Source: a virus. Taken from it: a DNA stretch of 38,000 nt. The position numbers and the translations under genes are program-made. Of the stretch, positions 33,964-38,000 are shown piece by piece (within the stretch, counting starts at the first letter, position 1; each line of letters begins with the position of its first letter). The DNA lies in the IMG/VR virus record IMGVR_UViG_3300001450_000098, positions 1 through 38,000 of that record. The stretch is one strand, 5' to 3'. The notes under the pieces were generated by a model that worked only from the letters and a program-made list of their open reading frames with translations, was not told the origin of the DNA and made no database searches.

Positions 33964-36786
33964 TTATTTTAAAATACCAGTTCCCCATGTAGAAAGCCAT
34001 TGTTTCCATTCATCTTCATTAATCTCTTTACCGTCAAATTTTTCTTTAGCTTCTTGATACATACTAATAGTTCTTATTTTACTAGCTAATTGTCCCATTG
34101 TTTTAGGATGATCAGTTTCCATCACTTCTTCATTCCCATTAATATCTATATAAGTAGCTTCTAAATCATATCCTCCATTAACAGATGGTCGAGCTGTAAA
34201 ATTAACTCCCTGAGAATCATAATTTATGGTACTATTATTTTCATCCATATCAGCTAATTTACCTGCTAATGTTGGATTATCAAATGCTACATAATTCATA
34301 TAATCTTTTCGTCCTGCTTTACTATAAGGATCTGCTAAATAGTTAGAAAGAAACTCATCTTTTCTAAGCTCATTATAATCAGATAAATCAGCACTACCTG
34401 TTAAAGAAAAAGTTAAATTTCTAGTTTGGTTTACTTCTATTGTCCTATCAGGATTATTAGGATCTGGTATTCTTACTTTTTGATTTGCAGTTCCTCCAAA
34501 TGTAGCTTCATCATAATGTTTATTAACATGTTCTGTAACAAAATTAGCGTCAGCTATATCTATTGTGGATACTTCTTCTGCAGTTAATATTTCTCCATCT
34601 TCTCCATAAATCGTCCATAGTGTAGGGTCTTTTTTAAACTGATTTATATATTTTGAGGCGCTTTCACTTAGTTTTTTATCTGTTTTAACTTTTCCATCAT
34701 TTCCTAAAGATCTTTTTAAATATGTTTTTTGGTTATCATCATAGTTTCTATTAACAGGAAGAACTATAGTTGCTTTATTATATGCTTCTCTTTCTTCTTT
34801 AGTAAGTGCACTATAATCTCCCTCAACAAATTTTTGCTCTCTATCTCGTGATTGCATATATTCAATAACTCCTCCTTTATCATCTCTCCACATTAAATAA
34901 TTTTCATAATTAGATGAACCATCACTACCACTCCAAGTTGATGATTTACTTACATTTTCATTATCTCCCCCTCCGTATCCTGGTAAAGTTTCTAATTCTG
35001 CAACAGTTCCTTCTGATCCTATTGCTCCGTTTCTATATAATGCATAAGGAGTATTTCTTAGGAAATCATAAGTGTCTCTTGGAGCTGCTGTTTGATTTTC
35101 TTGTCCTCTAGGTTCAGCACGGCCTGTTTCTACTAACCATTCTTGTATATCAGAATCTAGTTTTCTCCATCCTTGGCCTTCTATGTTACGTCTATTTAGT
35201 ATAAGTCTATTATTCTGATCATCCCATCTAAAATATACTTCTCTATTTTGCCCTAATTTTCCTTCAGCATTAGGGTACTTATTAAATAAATCAATATTAT
35301 GTATAAAATTAGCCATTAGAGGCTCATTATCTGTTTCTCTAATTTGCCTTAATACTTCTGCAGAGGTAATAGCTTCCTGAGCATATTCTTCATCATCTTC
35401 ATATTTCTTTTGCTCTCTTGCGTATGCTTCGGGACCTTTTGAAAATGTATTAGACATTGCAGCGTTTATTTTATTTTCTGCTTCATAATAATCATCACTT
35501 TGGTCTTGTAGTAAATGATTAAATTCTTTCCATTTATAAGGTTTGTATTCTGAGTCTAACATATTCAATGGAGTGTCTTGTAAGAAAGTAGCTCTCTGAT
35601 TTTCATCTAAACCATAATCTCCATTTGCAGTTATTAAGTTATGTATCTCCATTGGATTAGTAAGTCCAGTAGCTTTGGCTTTATCATAAGCAGCAATATA
35701 GGCGTCCTTACCTTTCATTACGTCTAACATTCCATTAGTAAGCGCCTCTTTAGTATTAGGATAATTTGCAAACAATTCTGAAGCTTCTTTTGCATTAAAT
35801 TCTGCTTCTTTATTATAAGGAGCAGCGTGAAGATCAAATACAGCTTTTTGTTGGTTATTATCGACTATTTCATTAGCTTTTTTCAATGCTTTTGCTAATC
35901 CAGGACTAGTTTGTTCCATATAACTACGTTCCATACCTGTATTAAATAATTCTTTATATAAATATTCTCCTTCAGTCATTACATCGCCAACTTCTTTTTC
36001 AAAAGCTTCTGCTAAAGCAACATCTGCTTGTCCCCAAGCCATTGGTTCTAAACCTTGTCTATCAAGAGATATATTTTGCTCTTGGAATCTTCTTCTAATT
36101 TGAGCTCCTGCTGGATTATCTGCGCCTGCGAATGATTCATAAGCATCTGAAGTAGCTTGTGCTATTCTTGCAGGATCAATATATTTTTGTTTTGTGATTG
36201 TTCCATTAGGGCCTGGTGTTTCAACTACATCTGCTTTTAAATTATCATAGACATTGTTTATTATATCCCTTTCGTCTACTCCTTTATAAAAATCAGGATC
36301 TCCTAGTTGTAATTTATTTGAACCTCCACTTCCTACTGAGGTTAATTCGTTTCTTTTTCTTAAGTAATCCCGTGTTGCTATTTCATTAAAATCAAACGGT
36401 TCTCCGTCTTTTAATGTGGATGCTCTTTCTTGGAATTGTTGATCTACAGTATAAGTAGTGTTTATTTTTTCTAAATAATCATCTCGTTTTAAACTTTTTA
36501 ATAAATCAGTAAACTCTCTTATATATCTAGGGTCTCCTAAATCTTTATTAACAGAATTATCTACAAAATCATGAACTTCTTTTTCTCTTTTATCTGCATA
36601 ATCTCTGTCATCACCAGGTAAGGATTTGATTTTAAAATCTGCATATTGATCAATAAAAGCTTTATTTGTATCATATGTTTTTTGCCTTCCTTTTAAAGCC
36701 GCATTCATTGCGTTTAAAGGTAAGGGTACGAACTGAGATTGATATTTTCTCGGTCTTGCTTTATAAAATAATCCTGCTCCTGCCAT
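33964..36786 (-). CDS. large late protein upstream of virion RNA polymerase, 940 aa
   Basis: Not assigned to a family. A 940-residue, highly charged, mostly helical protein without enzyme motifs, signal peptide or membrane helix. The opening (AGLFYKARPRKYQSQFVPLPLNAMNAALKGRQKTYDTNKAFIDQY) resembles structural or cargo proteins that precede the giant genes in Bacteroidota phages. Acidic and repetitive helical patches (QLGDPDFYKGVDERDIINNV, then EKEVGDVMTEGEYLYKELF) fill much of the length. Its stop is one base before the ATG of the 4694-aa gene. A virion internal or ejection protein is the best guess, from position only. Confidence 0.7.
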   Translation of the reverse strand: MAGAGLFYKARPRKYQSQFVPLPLNAMNAALKGRQKTYDTNKAFIDQYADFKIKSLPGDDRDYADKREKEVHDFVDNSVNKDLGDPRYIREFTDLLKSLKRDDYLEKINTTYTVDQQFQERASTLKDGEPFDFNEIATRDYLRKRNELTSVGSGGSNKLQLGDPDFYKGVDERDIINNVYDNLKADVVETPGPNGTITKQKYIDPARIAQATSDAYESFAGADNPAGAQIRRRFQEQNISLDRQGLEPMAWGQADVALAEAFEKEVGDVMTEGEYLYKELFNTGMERSYMEQTSPGLAKALKKANEIVDNNQQKAVFDLHAAPYNKEAEFNAKEASELFANYPNTKEALTNGMLDVMKGKDAYIAAYDKAKATGLTNPMEIHNLITANGDYGLDENQRATFLQDTPLNMLDSEYKPYKWKEFNHLLQDQSDDYYEAENKINAAMSNTFSKGPEAYAREQKKYEDDEEYAQEAITSAEVLRQIRETDNEPLMANFIHNIDLFNKYPNAEGKLGQNREVYFRWDDQNNRLILNRRNIEGQGWRKLDSDIQEWLVETGRAEPRGQENQTAAPRDTYDFLRNTPYALYRNGAIGSEGTVAELETLPGYGGGDNENVSKSSTWSGSDGSSNYENYLMWRDDKGGVIEYMQSRDREQKFVEGDYSALTKEEREAYNKATIVLPVNRNYDDNQKTYLKRSLGNDGKVKTDKKLSESASKYINQFKKDPTLWTIYGEDGEILTAEEVSTIDIADANFVTEHVNKHYDEATFGGTANQKVRIPDPNNPDRTIEVNQTRNLTFSLTGSADLSDYNELRKDEFLSNYLADPYSKAGRKDYMNYVAFDNPTLAGKLADMDENNSTINYDSQGVNFTARPSVNGGYDLEATYIDINGNEEVMETDHPKTMGQLASKIRTISMYQEAKEKFDGKEINEDEWKQWLSTWGTGILK

Positions 36787-36788
36787 TT

Positions 36789-38000
36789 TTATGCGTCTAA
36801 AGGGTTTCCGTTAAATAAAATTTTACCATCTGGTCCTATTGTAACATTTGCATTAGGATACATTGAATTTAACATTTCTATTGTGTTTGCTTGTTGTAAT
36901 GTTTTTTCTTTATCTAAACCAACTCCTGTTATATTATTAGCTATATTTTTTCCATGTATTCCTATATTAGAAATTCTATTATCATCTTGCTCTTTATTAA
37001 GCATCTTGGCTCTTTGTCTTTCACTTATGTTAAATAAGTCAATTTCATTTTGTCTTGCTCTATCTGCATTATCAGCTTGGAATTTAAGTTGAGCTTCGCT
37101 TAATCCTGAGTTTCTTTGTGCTTGAGAATTTCCTGCTATAAACGCTCCTGGATTTCTGAAGCCACTTCCTCTCGTATAATTTCTCATCTCTCCTCTTGCA
37201 TTAGCTTCCGCATCATCAATAGGAGCAACTAATGATGAAATATCTGTAGTTTCAGCATCAGGTCGTAAGTAGGGATTAAATTCATCAGGCTTTTGTATAC
37301 TCTTAACTAATCCATATACATCTGGAATACTTTGAACTGCAGCTCCTACTTTTCGTTTATCGCCTGCTTTTTTAGCAGCTGTTTCTTCGTTATATTTTTT
37401 TAATCTTGCTTGGAAATCCTCATCACTTTCTCCAGTTTCTTGTGTAGGAGCTTCGCCATATCGCCATTTACTAAATTTATCTTTTATTCCATCAAAAGGA
37501 CCTCCTAAAGCATAACTTCCTATATGATCTTTAGCAGGTATTCTTCCTCCCATTCCGTACCCTCCTATTTCATCTTTAGCTGGGATTTTACCCCCTGCTC
37601 CATAATTTCCCACCATAGTAGATACTGGAAAATATTCAGCATTAAATTCTTCGTCATCTATTCTAGTACTAGAATTTTTTTGTAGCATTTCTTCTATAGT
37701 AGGTGCATTTGGATTAAACATTGGCCCCGCTAAAAAATCTCTTGAATCTCCATATCTTCTATACGTAGGAAGTTCTTTTTTACCTCCATACGCATAGCCG
37801 CCTATATGATCTTTTCGTGGAATATTTCCTCCCATAGCATAACCTCCAATGTGGTCTTTAGCTGGAATGTTTCCTCCGTAACCGTAACCACCGATATGAT
37901 CTTTTCTAGGACCTCCATAGCCAGCCATTGGCTGTTGTTGTTGCATTTGTTGTTGTTGCATCATAGCCATTTCTTCTTGAGATGGTTGTTGTTGTTGTTG
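36789..38000 (-). CDS. Q/G/Y-rich repeat protein, 5' end outside window
   Basis: At least 403 residues are visible. The frame stays open to the window edge (QQQQQPSQEE before the first visible Met at 37970), so the real start is beyond it. From that Met, residues 1-15 are Gln-rich. Units of 15 residues with consensus (N/G)IPAKDHIGGYxxGG occur at 19-63 (three) and 128-157 (two). The rest is helical and charged, ending VTIGPDGKILFNGNPLDA. No enzyme motif is seen. Low-complexity repeat and helical regions suggest a structural or cargo protein, first in the visible late operon; its stop lies 2 bases before the 940-aa gene. Confidence 0.7.
   Translation of the reverse strand, partial: QQQQQPSQEEMAMMQQQQMQQQQPMAGYGGPRKDHIGGYGYGGNIPAKDHIGGYAMGGNIPRKDHIGGYAYGGKKELPTYRRYGDSRDFLAGPMFNPNAPTIEEMLQKNSSTRIDDEEFNAEYFPVSTMVGNYGAGGKIPAKDEIGGYGMGGRIPAKDHIGSYALGGPFDGIKDKFSKWRYGEAPTQETGESDEDFQARLKKYNEETAAKKAGDKRKVGAAVQSIPDVYGLVKSIQKPDEFNPYLRPDAETTDISSLVAPIDDAEANARGEMRNYTRGSGFRNPGAFIAGNSQAQRNSGLSEAQLKFQADNADRARQNEIDLFNISERQRAKMLNKEQDDNRISNIGIHGKNIANNITGVGLDKEKTLQQANTIEMLNSMYPNANVTIGPDGKILFNGNPLDA
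37500..37916 (-). repeat. 45-bp coding tandem repeat (15-residue units)
   Basis: Three units at 37782-37916 and two at 37500-37589 encode IPAKDHIGGYxxGG-type units with an exact 15-codon period, separated by a non-repeat spacer of 64 residues. The conserved core is K-D-(H/E)-I-G-(G/S)-Y followed by GG. The units are in frame with the protein throughout. Confidence 0.8.

Noticed and set aside
37509-37920. Repeats as a recombination or attachment site
   Set aside because: The units keep an exact codon period and protein consensus with varied codons, which points to selection on protein.
1-38000. Stop-codon reassignment as in some crAss-like phages
   Set aside because: TAA, TAG and TGA all end well-formed genes (for example TAG at 1541, 4615 and 16276; TGA at 444, 587 and 16056), and the giant frames are open without recoding.

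Overview
The window looks like part of a crAss-like (Crassvirales-type) tailed phage genome from a Bacteroidota host. The evidence is low G+C (roughly 30% by eye), A-rich start contexts with almost no Shine-Dalgarno sequences, a phage replication set (SF2 helicase, DnaB-like helicase, Sak4-like ATPase, SSB, Toprim primase, RusA-like resolvase, rIIA/rIIB-like pair, PD-(D/E)XK nuclease), and on the other strand a giant protein with a DYDID motif like that of crAss-like virion RNA polymerases. TAA, TAG and TGA all end genes, so no stop-codon reassignment is apparent. No capsid, portal, terminase, DNA polymerase or tRNA gene is visible, so this is only a segment of the genome.

Layout. (1) 1-2190, plus strand: a cluster of very small unrecognised genes, most started by a near-identical 17-base A-rich cassette directly abutting the start codon. 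The cassette often encodes a C-terminal KPKQR on the upstream gene and overlaps its stop with the next start (ATGA). One gene here (1031-1240) is bracketed by an 18-bp inverted repeat. (2) 2192-16056, plus strand: the replication and recombination block, closely packed or overlapping, interrupted by a G+C-richer structured patch (4200-4325), a textbook UUCG terminator (8207-8226) and a hairpin before the rIIB-like genes (12642-12664). (3) 16057-16275: the convergent junction, with a very long imperfect hairpin and a bidirectional rho-independent terminator. (4) 16276-38000, minus strand: four giant or large late genes spaced by -1 to 2 bases. In transcription order they are a Q/G/Y-rich repeat protein (cut by the window edge), a 940-aa protein, a 4694-aa polyvalent protein and a 1200-aa protein with one membrane-like helix.

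How they fit together. The plus-strand block supplies unwinding, priming, ssDNA coating, annealing/recombination, resolution and end processing, plus an rIIA/rIIB-type pair. The minus-strand block probably makes virion cargo: in crAss-like phages the giant RNA polymerase travels in the particle and transcribes early genes after injection. Here the polymerase-like part (about the last 2,100 residues) is fused behind about 2,500 residues that include a HEAFH zinc-peptidase motif and an ADP-ribosyltransferase-like domain that appears nested inside the peptidase domain. That fusion and the start-codon cassette array are the two most unusual things in the window.
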